64,000 nt of DNA from Variovorax sp. OV700 (GTDB lineage Bacteria; Pseudomonadota; Gammaproteobacteria; Burkholderiales; Burkholderiaceae_C). Under the pieces are notes generated by a model, which searched no databases, was not told where the DNA came from, and saw only the letters and a program-made list of their open reading frames with translations. This document shows, piece by piece, positions 1-13,464 of this stretch (positions within the stretch are counted from its first letter, which is position 1; the number at the start of each line of letters is the position of its first letter). The translations under genes were made by a program, and so were the position numbers. Where the stretch lies: contig NZ_FNDR01000014.1 of assembly GCF_900099805.1 (NCBI RefSeq), positions 101,531-165,530 of the forward strand, read 5' to 3'.

Positions 1-1857
<1,857 letters not shown>

Positions 1858-2005
1858 GGGAAAAGCTGATTCGCGAAGGCGCGGCGGGCAAACCGTCGAT
1901 TATCGGTGCGCGCCACCCCTGTTGCACGCCTTGCGACACGCCGGCTGCTGCGGGCGACAGCCCGCCCCGCGCGAAACGCCCATCAAGAATGCACAATCAC
2001 GCTCC

Positions 2006-3352
2006 ATGTCCACCGTTTTCAACTTCACCTTCGTGCCCTGGTTCCGCTCGGTCGCGCCCTACATCCACACGCACCGCGGCAAGACTTTCGTGGTCGCCCT
2101 GGCAGGTGAGGCGATCGCGGCGGGCAAGCTGCAGAACATTGCGCAAGACCTGGCGCTGATCCAGAGCATGGGCGTCAAGATCGTGCTGGTGCACGGCTTT
2201 CGCCCGCAGGTCAACGAGCAGCTCGCGGCCAAGGGGCACGAGGCGCGCTACTCGCATGGCATCCGCATCACCGACGAGGTGGCGCTCGACTCCGCCCAGG
2301 AAGCCGCCGGCCAGCTGCGCTACGAGATCGAGGCCGCATTCAGCCAGGGCCTGCCGAACACGCCGATGGCCGGCTCGACGGTCCGCATGATTTCGGGCAA
2401 CTTCATCACCGCCCGCCCCGTGGGCGTGGTCGATGGCGTGGACTTCAAGCATTCGGGCCTGGTGCGCAAGGTCGACGCCGCGGGCATCCGCCGCACGCTC
2501 GATTTTGGCGCCATGGTGCTGATGTCGCCCTTCGGCTTCTCGCCCACCGGGGAAGCCTTCAACCTGACGATGGAAGAAGTGGCCACCAGCGTCGCCATTT
2601 CAATCCAGGCCGACAAGCTGATCTTCCTGACCGAGATTCCAGGCATCCGCATCGACAGCGAATTGCCCGAGAGCGAAGACAACCCCATCGACACCGAGCT
2701 GCCGCTCGCTGCAGCCGAAAAGCTGCTGGCGTCGCTGCCGCCACCGCAGAAACCCACCGACACCGCCTTCTACCTGCAGCACTGCGTGAAGGCCTGCAAG
2801 GGCGGCGTGGAGCGCAACCACATCCTGCCCTTTGCCCTGGACGGCGCGCTGCTGCTCGAGGTGTACGTGCACGACGGCGTCGGCACCATGGTGATCGACG
2901 AGAAGCTCGAGAGCCTGCGCGAAGCCACGGTCGACGACATCGGCGGCATCCTGCAGCTGATCGAGCCCTTCGAACGCGACGGCACGCTGGTCAAACGCGA
3001 CCGCACCGAGATCGAGCGCGACGTGGGCCACTACACGGTCATCGAGCACGACGGCGTGATCTTCGGCTGCGCGGCACTCTACCCCTACCCCGAGGCAAAG
3101 ACCGCCGAGATGGCCGCGCTGACCGTATCGCCCCAGTCGCAATCGCAGGGCGACGGCGAACGCATCCTCAAGCGCATCGAGCACCGCGCCAAGGCCATGG
3201 GCCTGGAAAGCATCTTCGTGCTCACCACGCGCACCATGCACTGGTTCCTGAAGCGCGGCTTCCAGCAGGTCAACCCCGACTGGCTGCCCGAAGCCCGCAA
3301 GCGCAAGTACAACTGGGACCGCAAGAGCCAGGTGCTGGTCAAGAAGATCTGA
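2006..3352 (+). CDS. argA: Amino-acid N-acetyltransferase (N-acetylglutamate synthase)
   Basis: First step of arginine biosynthesis: acetyl-CoA plus glutamate gives N-acetylglutamate. The 448-residue product has the expected two-part layout. An N-terminal amino-acid-kinase-like domain (GKTFVVALAGEAI, VLVHGFRPQVNEQL) occupies roughly residues 1-290. A C-terminal GNAT acetyltransferase domain follows, ending in FLKRGFQQVNPDWLP. Length matches the classical ArgA family (about 440). The ATG at 2006 is chosen because the kinase-like fold begins directly after it; a long in-frame extension upstream looks non-coding. A weak -10-like CACAAT ends eight bases before the ATG, so the mRNA may have almost no leader. 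Feedback inhibition by arginine is known for the family. Confidence 0.93.
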   Translation: MSTVFNFTFVPWFRSVAPYIHTHRGKTFVVALAGEAIAAGKLQNIAQDLALIQSMGVKIVLVHGFRPQVNEQLAAKGHEARYSHGIRITDEVALDSAQEAAGQLRYEIEAAFSQGLPNTPMAGSTVRMISGNFITARPVGVVDGVDFKHSGLVRKVDAAGIRRTLDFGAMVLMSPFGFSPTGEAFNLTMEEVATSVAISIQADKLIFLTEIPGIRIDSELPESEDNPIDTELPLAAAEKLLASLPPPQKPTDTAFYLQHCVKACKGGVERNHILPFALDGALLLEVYVHDGVGTMVIDEKLESLREATVDDIGGILQLIEPFERDGTLVKRDRTEIERDVGHYTVIEHDGVIFGCAALYPYPEAKTAEMAALTVSPQSQSQGDGERILKRIEHRAKAMGLESIFVLTTRTMHWFLKRGFQQVNPDWLPEARKRKYNWDRKSQVLVKKI

Positions 3353-3384
3353 ACCTTTGAACCTTTAGAGGGAAGCCCGCCGCC

Positions 3385-4032
3385 ATGACGTTCGCCACCG
3401 CCTTGCTGTTCTCCATCGTCGCGCTGGCCGCCATCGCCACGCCCGGGCCGACCGTGCTGCTGGCGCTGAGCAACGGATCGCGGCGCGGCGTGCGCGGCGC
3501 GCTGCCGGGCATCCTGGGCGCCGTGCTGTCCGACTTCGTTCTGGTCGGCGCGGTGGCACTGGGCCTGGGCGCGCTGCTGGCAGCCTCGGAGTTCTGGTTC
3601 TCCATGCTCAAGTGGGTGGGCGCCGTGTACCTTGCCTGGCTGGGCATTCGCATGCTGCTGTCCAAGGGCGGCAGCTTCGACGCGCCGCGCGCCGACGCAG
3701 GCATGCCGGCCACCGGCGTGCCCGGAGACGGCCGCAAGGTTTTTCTCAAGTCATTCCTGGTGGCTGTCACCAACCCGAAGGGCTACCTGTTCTGCTCGGC
3801 GCTGATGCCGCAGTTCATCGACCCCGCGGCCGCGCAGGGCATGCAGTACGCCATCATCGCCGTGCTGTTCGCCTCTCTTGACGCATCGGTGATGCTGGTC
3901 TATGCCTTCGTGGGCGCACGGGCAATGCGGCTGCTGACGGCCGCCGCGGGCCGCTGGATCGACCGCACCTGCGGCGCGATGCTGCTGGCGCTGGCCGGCT
4001 CGCTGGCGTTTTACCGGCGCAGCGGCGCCTGA
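3385..4032 (+). CDS. LysE/RhtB-family amino acid exporter
   Basis: A 215-residue inner-membrane protein of the LysE/RhtB translocator family, which exports amino acids and similar small metabolites. The family signature is near the N terminus (AIATPGPTVLLALSNG), followed by about six hydrophobic segments and the NPKGYLFCSALMPQF region typical of the family. It starts 32 bases after argA on the same strand and precedes the dap genes, so it may be cotranscribed with argA. Substrate is not readable from sequence; amino acid export fits the neighbours but is inference. Confidence 0.85.
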   Translation: MTFATALLFSIVALAAIATPGPTVLLALSNGSRRGVRGALPGILGAVLSDFVLVGAVALGLGALLAASEFWFSMLKWVGAVYLAWLGIRMLLSKGGSFDAPRADAGMPATGVPGDGRKVFLKSFLVAVTNPKGYLFCSALMPQFIDPAAAQGMQYAIIAVLFASLDASVMLVYAFVGARAMRLLTAAAGRWIDRTCGAMLLALAGSLAFYRRSGA

Positions 4033-4070
4033 GCGGCGCGGGGGGCCTGAGCGGCCGGCGACCCGTCACC

Positions 4071-4076
4071 GATAAT
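4071..4076 (+). promoter_or_regulatory. Putative -10 element for dapC
   Basis: GATAAT lies eight bases before the dapC ATG. With normal spacing transcription would start within about two bases of the start codon, giving a leaderless or near-leaderless message. No convincing -35 box is visible. Confidence 0.45.
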
Positions 4077-4084
4077 CGCTCTCC

Positions 4085-5305
4085 ATGAATCCCCTGCTTT
4101 CCAAGCTTCAGCCCTACCCCTTCGAGCGGCTGCGGCGCCTGTTCGAGGGCGTCACGCCCAATGCCGATTTCGCGCCCATCAGCCTGGGCATCGGCGAACC
4201 CAAGCACGCCACGCCGGCCTTCATCAAGGAAGCGCTGGCCGCCAGCATGGCCACGCTCGCGGCCTATCCGGCCACGGCCGGCACCCTGGCGCTGCGCACC
4301 GCCTTCACCGACTGGCTGCAGCGCCGCTACTCGCTGCGGCTGGACCCTGCCACGCAGGTGCTGCCGGTGAACGGCTCGCGGGAGGCGCTTTTCTCTCTCG
4401 CCCAAACGGTGGTCGATGGCAGCAAGACCCCGGCGCCGGTGGTGGTTTCGCCCAACCCGTTCTATCAAATCTATGAAGGCGCGGCCCTGCTCTCGGGCGC
4501 CGAGCCTTACTACGTGCCGAGCGTGGCGGCGCGCAACTTCGCGGTGGATTGGGACAGCGTGCCCGAGGCCGTCTGGGAGCGCACGCAACTGGTGTTCGTC
4601 TGCTCGCCCGGCAACCCGACCGGCGCCGTGATGCCGCTGGACGAGTGGCGCAAGCTTTTTGCCCTCTCCGACCGCTACGGCTTCGTGATTGCGGCCGACG
4701 AGTGCTACAGCGAAATTTACTTCCGCGACGAGCCACCGCTGAGCGGGCTGGAAGCCGCGGCCAAGCTCGGCCGCGCCGACTTCAAGAACCTGATCGCGCT
4801 CACCTCGCTGTCCAAGCGCAGCAATGTGCCGGGCCTGCGCAGCGGCTTCGTGGCGGGCGACGCGGCCATCATCAAGAGCTTTCTGCTCTACCGCACCTAT
4901 CACGGAAGCGCCATGAGCGGCACCGTGGCCGCGGCCAGCATCGCGGCCTGGGGCGACGAGACCCACGTGGCCGAGAACCGGGCCAAGTACCGGGCCAAGT
5001 TCGCCGCCGTGACGCCCCTGCTCGAACCGGTGCTCGACGTGCGGTTGCCCGACGCCAGCTTCTACCTCTGGGCGGGGGTGCCCGAAGTGTGGGCTGGCGA
5101 CGACGAATCCTTCGCCCGCGCGCTCTACGCTCAATACAATGTTACGGTTCTGCCGGGGAGCTATCTGGCGCGCGACACGGCACACAGCGCCAACCCCGGC
5201 CGTGGCCGCATCCGCATGGCCCTGGTGGCCGAAACGGCCGAATGCGTGGAAGCCGCCGAGCGCATCGTCCGCTTCGTGCAATCCGGTCAACCAGGCCGGG
5301 GCTGA
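4085..5305 (+). CDS. dapC: Succinyldiaminopimelate transaminase
   Basis: PLP-dependent aminotransferase converting N-succinyl-2-amino-6-ketopimelate to N-succinyl-LL-diaminopimelate in the succinylase branch of lysine and peptidoglycan precursor synthesis. The 406 residues show the class I/II fold: SLGIGEPKH near the N terminus, the VCSPGNPTGAVM segment, the DECYSEIYF Asp-Tyr region, and the Schiff-base lysine in LTSLSKRSNVPG (about Lys244). The functional name rests on being directly upstream of dapD and dapE, the next enzymes of the same branch. A -10-like GATAAT lies just ahead of the ATG. Confidence 0.93.
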   Translation: MNPLLSKLQPYPFERLRRLFEGVTPNADFAPISLGIGEPKHATPAFIKEALAASMATLAAYPATAGTLALRTAFTDWLQRRYSLRLDPATQVLPVNGSREALFSLAQTVVDGSKTPAPVVVSPNPFYQIYEGAALLSGAEPYYVPSVAARNFAVDWDSVPEAVWERTQLVFVCSPGNPTGAVMPLDEWRKLFALSDRYGFVIAADECYSEIYFRDEPPLSGLEAAAKLGRADFKNLIALTSLSKRSNVPGLRSGFVAGDAAIIKSFLLYRTYHGSAMSGTVAAASIAAWGDETHVAENRAKYRAKFAAVTPLLEPVLDVRLPDASFYLWAGVPEVWAGDDESFARALYAQYNVTVLPGSYLARDTAHSANPGRGRIRMALVAETAECVEAAERIVRFVQSGQPGRG

Positions 5306-5349
5306 ACCGCTGCTTTCCCGGCTCCCATTTTTCACACGAGACTTTCTCC

Positions 5350-6183
<834 letters not shown>

Positions 6184-6243
6184 TCGACCGGCGCCTGCCT
6201 TTGTCCCGTTAGAAAACATCAGCACCCGAGGAGAGAGAGACCG

Positions 6244-7392
6244 ATGAACATGATGGAGCGAATCCTTCGTCTGATGGCCGAACGCAAGGCCTCCGACATC
6301 TACCTCTCGGCACACTCCCCGGTGCTGATCCGCATCAACGGCACCTGCGTGCCGATCAACGCCCAGGTGCTGCCGGCCACCGCGCCGCTCGCGCTGCTGG
6401 CCGAAGTGGTGCCCGAAGCCCGCATCCAGGAGCTGGAGAGCAAGGGCGAGCTCAACATGGCCGTGATGCTCGAAGGCGCCGGCAACTACCGCATCAGCGC
6501 CATGCGCCAGCGCGGCAGCTACGCGGTGGTGGTGCGGCACATTGCCTCGACCATTCCCAGCTTTGCCGACCTGAACCTGCCCGACATTCTCAAGACGCTG
6601 ATCATGGAAAAGCGGGGCCTGATCCTGATGGTCGGCGCCACGGGCGCGGGCAAGACCACCACGCTGGCCTCGATGCTCGACTACCGCAACGAGCACGCGA
6701 CGGGCCACATCCTCACGGTGGAAGAGCCCATCGAATTCACCTATACCAACAAGAAATCGCTGGTGAACCAGCGCGACGTGGGCAGCGACACCGAGTCGCT
6801 GCATGTCGCGCTCAAGAACGCGCTGCGGCAGGCGCCCGACGTGATCCAGATCGGCGAAATCCGCGACCGCGAAACCATGACCGCGGCCATTGCCTATGCG
6901 CAGTCGGGCCACCTGTGCGTGGCTACGCTGCACGCCAACAACAGCTACCGCGCGCTGAACCGCATCCTGAGCTTCTTCCCGGTCGAGGTGCGTCCCACGC
7001 TGCTGGGCGACCTGGGCTCGGCGCTGCGCGCCATCGTGTCGCAGCGGCTGCTGCGCACGCCCACGGGCGGCCGCGTGCCGGCGCTCGAGGTCATGCTCAA
7101 CACGGCCCTGGTGGCCGAGCTGATCGAAAAAGGCGATTTTTCCGCCGTCAAGGAAGCCATGGAGCAATCGATGGCCGAAGGCTCCCAGACCTTCGAGGAA
7201 GACATTGCCCGCCTCATTACCGAAGAGCGCGTGACGCGCGAGGAAGGCCTGGCCCAGTCCGACTCGCCCACCAACCTGATGTGGCGGCTGCAGAACCGCG
7301 CCGCGCCCAAGCAGAAGGCCGAAGAGCGCAACCTGATGGACCAGGTCGACGAACCTACCTTTACCGACATCACGCTCGACGTGAAGTTCTGA
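6244..7392 (+). CDS. pilU: PilT/PilU-family twitching motility ATPase, PilU type
   Basis: Hexameric secretion-type ATPase of the PilT/PilU group, which powers type IV pilus retraction at the inner-membrane base. The 382 residues contain Walker A GATGAGKTT from residue 131, the Walker B/Asp-box region TVEEPIEFTY, and the His box SGHLCVATLHANN. Length and the extended C terminus after the ATPase core favour PilU over the shorter PilT. A GAGGAG ribosome site lies about ten bases before the ATG. It sits between dapD and dapE with short gaps (60 and 24 bases), so it may be cotranscribed with biosynthetic genes unrelated to pili. No pilT is in the window. Confidence 0.85.
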   Translation: MNMMERILRLMAERKASDIYLSAHSPVLIRINGTCVPINAQVLPATAPLALLAEVVPEARIQELESKGELNMAVMLEGAGNYRISAMRQRGSYAVVVRHIASTIPSFADLNLPDILKTLIMEKRGLILMVGATGAGKTTTLASMLDYRNEHATGHILTVEEPIEFTYTNKKSLVNQRDVGSDTESLHVALKNALRQAPDVIQIGEIRDRETMTAAIAYAQSGHLCVATLHANNSYRALNRILSFFPVEVRPTLLGDLGSALRAIVSQRLLRTPTGGRVPALEVMLNTALVAELIEKGDFSAVKEAMEQSMAEGSQTFEEDIARLITEERVTREEGLAQSDSPTNLMWRLQNRAAPKQKAEERNLMDQVDEPTFTDITLDVKF

Positions 7393-7416
7393 CCCAGCCT
7401 CTCCGGCTTTTTTCCG

Positions 7417-8592
7417 ATGTCCCGTACGCTCCAGCTCGCCGAACAACTCATCTCGCGCCCCTCGGTCACTCCTGACGATGCGGGCTGCCAACAGATCCTC
7501 AGCGAACGGCTGGCGCCACTGGGCTTCACGCTGGAGACCATCGAGAGCGGTCCTGCGGATTTCCGCGTGACCAACCTCTGGGCGGTACGCCGCCCGGCGG
7601 CTGCCACGGCCACAAAGACGCTGGTGTTCGCCGGTCACACCGACGTCGTGCCCACCGGCCCGGTCGAGCAATGGACCAGCCACCCCTTCACGCCCACGCA
7701 CCGGGACGGCAAGCTCTACGGTCGCGGCGCCTGCGACATGAAGACCTCGGTCGCGGCTTTCGTTGTCTCCATCGAGGAGTTCCTGCGGGCCACGCCCGAC
7801 CCGAAGCTCACGCTGGCGCTGCTGCTCACCAGCGATGAGGAAGGCCCGGCCGTCGACGGCACCGTCGTCGTCTGCAACACGCTGGCGGCGCGCGGCGAGG
7901 TGCTCGACTACTGCATCGTCGGCGAGCCCACCGCCGTCGAGCGCTGCGGCGACATGATCAAGAACGGCCGCCGCGGCACCATGAGCGGCAAGCTCACGGT
8001 CAAGGGCGTGCAGGGCCACATCGCCTATCCGCACCTTGCAAAGAACCCGGTGCATGCCGTAGCGCCCGCGCTGGCTGAACTCGTGGCGATCAATGCGGCG
8101 GCCGGATGGGATGCGGGCAACGACTACTTCCAGCCGACCAGCTGGCAGATCAGCAACTTTCACTCGGGCACCGGCGCGAGCAACGTGATCCCGGGCAGCG
8201 CGGTGATCGATTTCAATTTCCGCTTCTCGACCGAGTCGACGCCCGAGTCCTTGCAGAAGCGCGTGCATGCGGTACTCGACGCTCATGGCGTCGACTACAC
8301 GCTGGCCTGGACTGTCGGCGGTTTGCCTTTCCTGACAGCGCCCGGTGAACTCGTCACCTCGGTGAAAGCTGCCATCGCCGATGAAACCGGCATTGCCACC
8401 GAGCTGTCGACCAGCGGCGGCACCAGTGATGCGCGCTTCATCGCCAAGATCTGCAAGCAGGTGGTCGAGCTCGGCCCGGTCAACGCGAGCATCCACAAGA
8501 TCGACGAGCACATCGACGTGGCCGAGATCGAGACGCTGAAGAACATCTACAGGCGCACGATGGAGCGGCTCGAAGCGTCGCTGGTCGGATGA
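7417..8592 (+). CDS. dapE: Succinyl-diaminopimelate desuccinylase
   Basis: Zinc metallopeptidase-fold enzyme hydrolysing N-succinyl-LL-diaminopimelate to LL-diaminopimelate and succinate. The 391-residue product shows M20-family features: metal-binding FAGHTDVVPTG and GRGACDMKTS, the catalytic TSDEEGPAVDGT segment, and a dimerisation domain with GVQGHIAYPHLAKNPVH. Starts 24 bases after pilU. With dapC and dapD it supplies three steps of the succinylase branch; dapA, dapB and dapF are not in the window. Confidence 0.95.
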   Translation: MSRTLQLAEQLISRPSVTPDDAGCQQILSERLAPLGFTLETIESGPADFRVTNLWAVRRPAAATATKTLVFAGHTDVVPTGPVEQWTSHPFTPTHRDGKLYGRGACDMKTSVAAFVVSIEEFLRATPDPKLTLALLLTSDEEGPAVDGTVVVCNTLAARGEVLDYCIVGEPTAVERCGDMIKNGRRGTMSGKLTVKGVQGHIAYPHLAKNPVHAVAPALAELVAINAAAGWDAGNDYFQPTSWQISNFHSGTGASNVIPGSAVIDFNFRFSTESTPESLQKRVHAVLDAHGVDYTLAWTVGGLPFLTAPGELVTSVKAAIADETGIATELSTSGGTSDARFIAKICKQVVELGPVNASIHKIDEHIDVAEIETLKNIYRRTMERLEASLVG

Positions 8593-8653
8593 GCGCCGCG
8601 CCGGGCCGCCCCAAGCAAGCTCGCACCGCAGCGCGAAGCGCGGAGGTAATTCA

Positions 8654-9535
8654 GTGAGCACGGTCATCGAACTGATCGAGGCCGGCGCCAAGCGGCTCGA
8701 AAACGCCGGTGTCGCTTTCGGCCACGGCACGGCCAACGCCTTCGACGAAGCCGCCTGGCTGGTACTGTGGCGCCTGAAGCTGCCGCTCGATGAAATCGAT
8801 GCCGTGGCCGACACGCCCGTTTCGCCGGCCGATGCGGGCAAGGTTGCCGCGTTGCTCGACGAACGCATTGCCACGCGCAAGCCCGCCGCCTACCTGACCA
8901 GGGAGGCCTGGCTTCAGGGTGTGCCCTTCTACGTGGACGAGCGCGCCATCGTGCCGCGCAGCTTCATTGCCGAGCTGATTGCCGACGGCAGCATCGACTA
9001 CTGGCTCGGCGAACACACGCAGCGCGTGCTCGACCTGTGCACGGGCAACGGCAGCTTGGCCATCCTCGCTGCCATGACCTATCCGGAGACCACCGTGGAC
9101 GCTGCCGACCTGTCAGTCGAAGCGCTCGAGGTGGCCGCCATCAATGTCTCGCGACACCAGCTCGACAGCCGCATCAGGTTGATCGAATCCGACGGCCTGG
9201 CCAACCTGCCCGGCCCGTACGACCTGGTGCTTTGCAACCCGCCGTACGTGAACAGCGCGAGCATGGCCGCCCTGCCCGCCGAATACCGCGCCGAGCCCGA
9301 ACTGGCACTGGCCGGCGGAGACGACGGCATGGACTTCGTGCGCCGGCTGTTTGCCGATGCCCCCTCGCGCATGAGCGAAGAGGCCGTGCTGGTGCTGGAA
9401 ATCGGCAACGAGCGCGACTACTTCGAAGCGGCGTTTCCGCAGCTCGAGGTCGTCTGGCTCGAAACCTCCGCGGGCGAAGACCAGGTTCTGCTCGTGACCC
9501 GGGCCGCGCTGCTGGCCGGCGCCGGCGCGCGTTAG
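8654..9535 (+). CDS. prmB: Ribosomal protein L3 N5-glutamine methyltransferase
   Basis: SAM-dependent methyltransferase of the HemK/PrmB group that methylates a glutamine side chain, for PrmB in ribosomal protein L3. The 293-residue protein has an N-terminal substrate-recognition part, SAM motif I as VLDLCTGNGSLAI, and the catalytic NPPY motif at about residues 195-198. The sequence PAAYLTREAWLQG and the overall form favour PrmB over PrmC, which normally adjoins prfA. It follows dapE after a 61-base gap, a pairing common in Betaproteobacteria. Confidence 0.9.
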   Translation: MSTVIELIEAGAKRLENAGVAFGHGTANAFDEAAWLVLWRLKLPLDEIDAVADTPVSPADAGKVAALLDERIATRKPAAYLTREAWLQGVPFYVDERAIVPRSFIAELIADGSIDYWLGEHTQRVLDLCTGNGSLAILAAMTYPETTVDAADLSVEALEVAAINVSRHQLDSRIRLIESDGLANLPGPYDLVLCNPPYVNSASMAALPAEYRAEPELALAGGDDGMDFVRRLFADAPSRMSEEAVLVLEIGNERDYFEAAFPQLEVVWLETSAGEDQVLLVTRAALLAGAGAR

Positions 9536-9686
9536 CTGCGTCAGCCCTCGCCCCCATTCCTCCCCTCTGCCGCTTTCTCGCAGCCACGGCTGCAGGCCCT
9601 TCTTTTACCGGACGGCGTTCTCATTTGCCCCTTCGCGCCAAGCCGCCGCGGCCGGGCGGGATAATCGCCCCTACGGTTCCTATTTC

Positions 9687-11720
<2,034 letters not shown>

Positions 11721-11743
11721 ACCCTGCAAAGGAGGCACATCGC

Positions 11744-12247
11744 ATGCCGTCTGCCATCGAACTGGCCCGGGGCGACGAAAAGCTGATTGCGGCCATTCAC
11801 CGCAGCCGCCGCCTGATCGGCCGCAAGGCGTTGATGGCCGCGGCCGCCAGCGCCATTCCGTTGCCGGGCATCGACTGGGCTGCCGACGCGGCCCTGCTCA
11901 CACGCCTGGTGCCGCAGATCAGCGCCGAGTTCGGCCTTTCCGTCACGCAGGTCGAAAAGCTCGCGCCACATCAGCGCGAACGCATCCAGAAAGCCGCCAC
12001 CACCGTCGGCGCCTTGCTGGTCGGCCGGCTCGTCACGCGCGAGCTGCTGATCAAGCTCGCCCGGTATGCGGGCGTGAAGCTCACCGCCAAGCAGGTCACC
12101 AAGTACGTGCCGGTTGCCGGGCAAATCGTGTCCGCCGCGCTCGGCTATGCGGCCTTGCGCGCCCTCGGCGAGCAGCACATCAAGGATTGCGTCCGCGTGA
12201 GCACGACGCTCGCCCTGGCACCGCCTGAACCGCACGCGCCCGCCTGA
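11744..12247 (+). CDS. Small DUF697-like protein of unknown function
   Basis: A 167-residue protein preceded by an AAAGGAGG ribosome site. It is mostly helical, with an amphipathic or weakly hydrophobic stretch (MAAAASAIPLPGIDWAADAALL) and a second one near the C terminus (YVPVAGQIVSAALGYAALRAL). The pattern of a PxPGxDxxAD-like turn between helices recalls the DUF697 domain found at the C terminus of some GTPases (YcjF type), but no GTPase domain is attached. Function not recognised. It is the last gene of the plus-strand run before a terminator, 24 bases after yheS. Confidence 0.7.
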   Translation: MPSAIELARGDEKLIAAIHRSRRLIGRKALMAAAASAIPLPGIDWAADAALLTRLVPQISAEFGLSVTQVEKLAPHQRERIQKAATTVGALLVGRLVTRELLIKLARYAGVKLTAKQVTKYVPVAGQIVSAALGYAALRALGEQHIKDCVRVSTTLALAPPEPHAPA

Positions 12248-12374
12248 AGGCGCACGCAGTCGTCGAAGAAGACGATCCCTCTGGTCAGGTGGCATGCAGG
12301 TTCAGCGAACATAGTGGAGGCTCTCCTGTGGCCTGCACTCCCTCTGATCCTCCCTCCTCCAGCAGGTCACCTTC

Positions 12375-12403
12375 CAGCCCGCCCTTGCGCGGGCTGTTTT
12401 TTT
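12375..12403 (+). terminator. Rho-independent terminator
   Basis: An 8-bp perfect stem (CAGCCCGC paired with GCGGGCTG) with a 6-base loop, followed by seven T. It closes the plus-strand run ending with the gene at 11744-12247, about 130 bases after its stop. The 12248-12374 stretch shows no ORF or other feature I can support. Confidence 0.85.
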
Positions 12404-12438
12404 GGCGCGCAGCAAAAAAGATGCAACCGATGCAGCCA

Positions 12439-12466
12439 TAAAAAAAGCCGCTCGATGGAGCGGCTT
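12439..12466 (-). terminator. Rho-independent terminator after tRNA-Lys
   Basis: On the minus strand: stem AAGCCGCTC/GAGCGGCTT with loop CATC, then seven T. It begins 10 bases past the tRNA 3' end, so it terminates the tcdA-tRNA-Lys transcript. Confidence 0.88.
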
Positions 12467-12475
12467 CTTGAGGGG

Positions 12476-12551
12476 TGGTAGGACGTACTGGATTCGAACC
12501 AGTGACCAACGGATTAAAAGTCCGCTGCTCTACCAACTGAGCTAACGTCCC
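12476..12551 (-). tRNA. tRNA-Lys (anticodon UUU), CCA encoded
   Basis: A 76-base tRNA starting GGGACGTTAGCTCAG, with D-arm TTGGTAGAGCA, anticodon stem-loop GGACTTTTAATCC giving anticodon UUU, T-arm GGTTCGAATCC, and acceptor end ACGTCCTA followed by encoded CCA. Acceptor GGGACGT pairs with ACGTCCT (one G-T pair). A37 follows the anticodon, as required for t6A/ct6A modification. It lies 55 bases downstream of tcdA on the same strand. Confidence 0.98.
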
Positions 12552-12606
12552 GGAACCATTTTTCGTTTTGAAGATTTGCCGGCAGCAAATGCAGCAAAGC
12601 CAAAGA

Positions 12607-13446
12607 TTATAGCGTGGCGTTGCTCGCAATTTTGTCGAGAACCCAACCTGCCGCACATTGACCGAAAGTAGCCGTGACGCTCACCACCGAGCCGTAGCCG
12701 TGGCAGTTGAGCGAACCGTCGCCTTCGATGGCGCAGGACGCATCGGGCGGTGCGACGCTCTCGCGGCTGAAGACGCAGGTCACGCCGATCTTGCGACCCT
12801 CGCGCGGAGCACCATGCTCCTTGCGAAGGCGCTGCCGCAGCTGGGCCAACAGCGGGTCGTGCGTGACAAGCGAGAGATCGTCGATGTCGACCTTGTGCGC
12901 CTGCCGCTTGCCGCCGGCCGCACCCACGGTAACGAAGGCGGTGCGCGAGGCGCGCGCCCATGCGGCCATCGTGAGCTTGGCCTTCACCTGGTCGCAGGCG
13001 TCGATGACGGCGGTTGCGGGTCCGTTGGCTTGCTGCGCCGCTTCGAGCAGCGTCGTCCAGTTGCCGGGTTCGACGAACTCGTCGATCGCGAGCACCTTGC
13101 ACTCCGGGTTGATCTGAGCGATGCGGTCACGCATGGCCTCGACCTTGGCTTGTCCCACCGTCGAGTCGAGCGCATGGATCTGCCGATTGATGTTCGACTC
13201 GGACACATGGTCGAGATCGACCAGCGTCAGCCGCCCCACTCCGCTGCGCGCCAAAGCTTCGACAGCCCACGAGCCCACACCGCCGATGCCGGCAATGAGG
13301 ACGTGCGCGCCGCGGATGCGCGCGGCACCGGCCACGCCGTAGAGGCGTTCGAGGCCGCCGAAGCGGCGCGCAAGATCAGGTGCCGCCGCGGTGTCAGTGA
13401 CGACATCCACGGCGGAGTTCGATGCTTGCGGAAGGGTTGCGCTCAA
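12607..13446 (-). CDS. tcdA: tRNA threonylcarbamoyladenosine dehydratase
   Basis: E1-like, MoeB/ThiF-fold enzyme that uses ATP to convert t6A37 to cyclic t6A in ANN-decoding tRNAs. The 279 residues show the nucleotide-binding glycine loop IAGIGGVGSWAVEALARSG, the LVDLDHVSESNINRQ segment, and the DACDQVKAKL region. These match the TcdA/CsdL branch rather than MoeB or ThiF; the E. coli protein is 268 residues. It is directly upstream of a tRNA-Lys(UUU) gene, a predicted substrate, and 18 bases downstream of cpoB. Confidence 0.9.
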   Translation of the reverse strand: MSATLPQASNSAVDVVTDTAAAPDLARRFGGLERLYGVAGAARIRGAHVLIAGIGGVGSWAVEALARSGVGRLTLVDLDHVSESNINRQIHALDSTVGQAKVEAMRDRIAQINPECKVLAIDEFVEPGNWTTLLEAAQQANGPATAVIDACDQVKAKLTMAAWARASRTAFVTVGAAGGKRQAHKVDIDDLSLVTHDPLLAQLRQRLRKEHGAPREGRKIGVTCVFSRESVAPPDASCAIEGDGSLNCHGYGSVVSVTATFGQCAAGWVLDKIASNATL

Positions 13447-13464
13447 GCGCAGGCTCCGCTGGCG

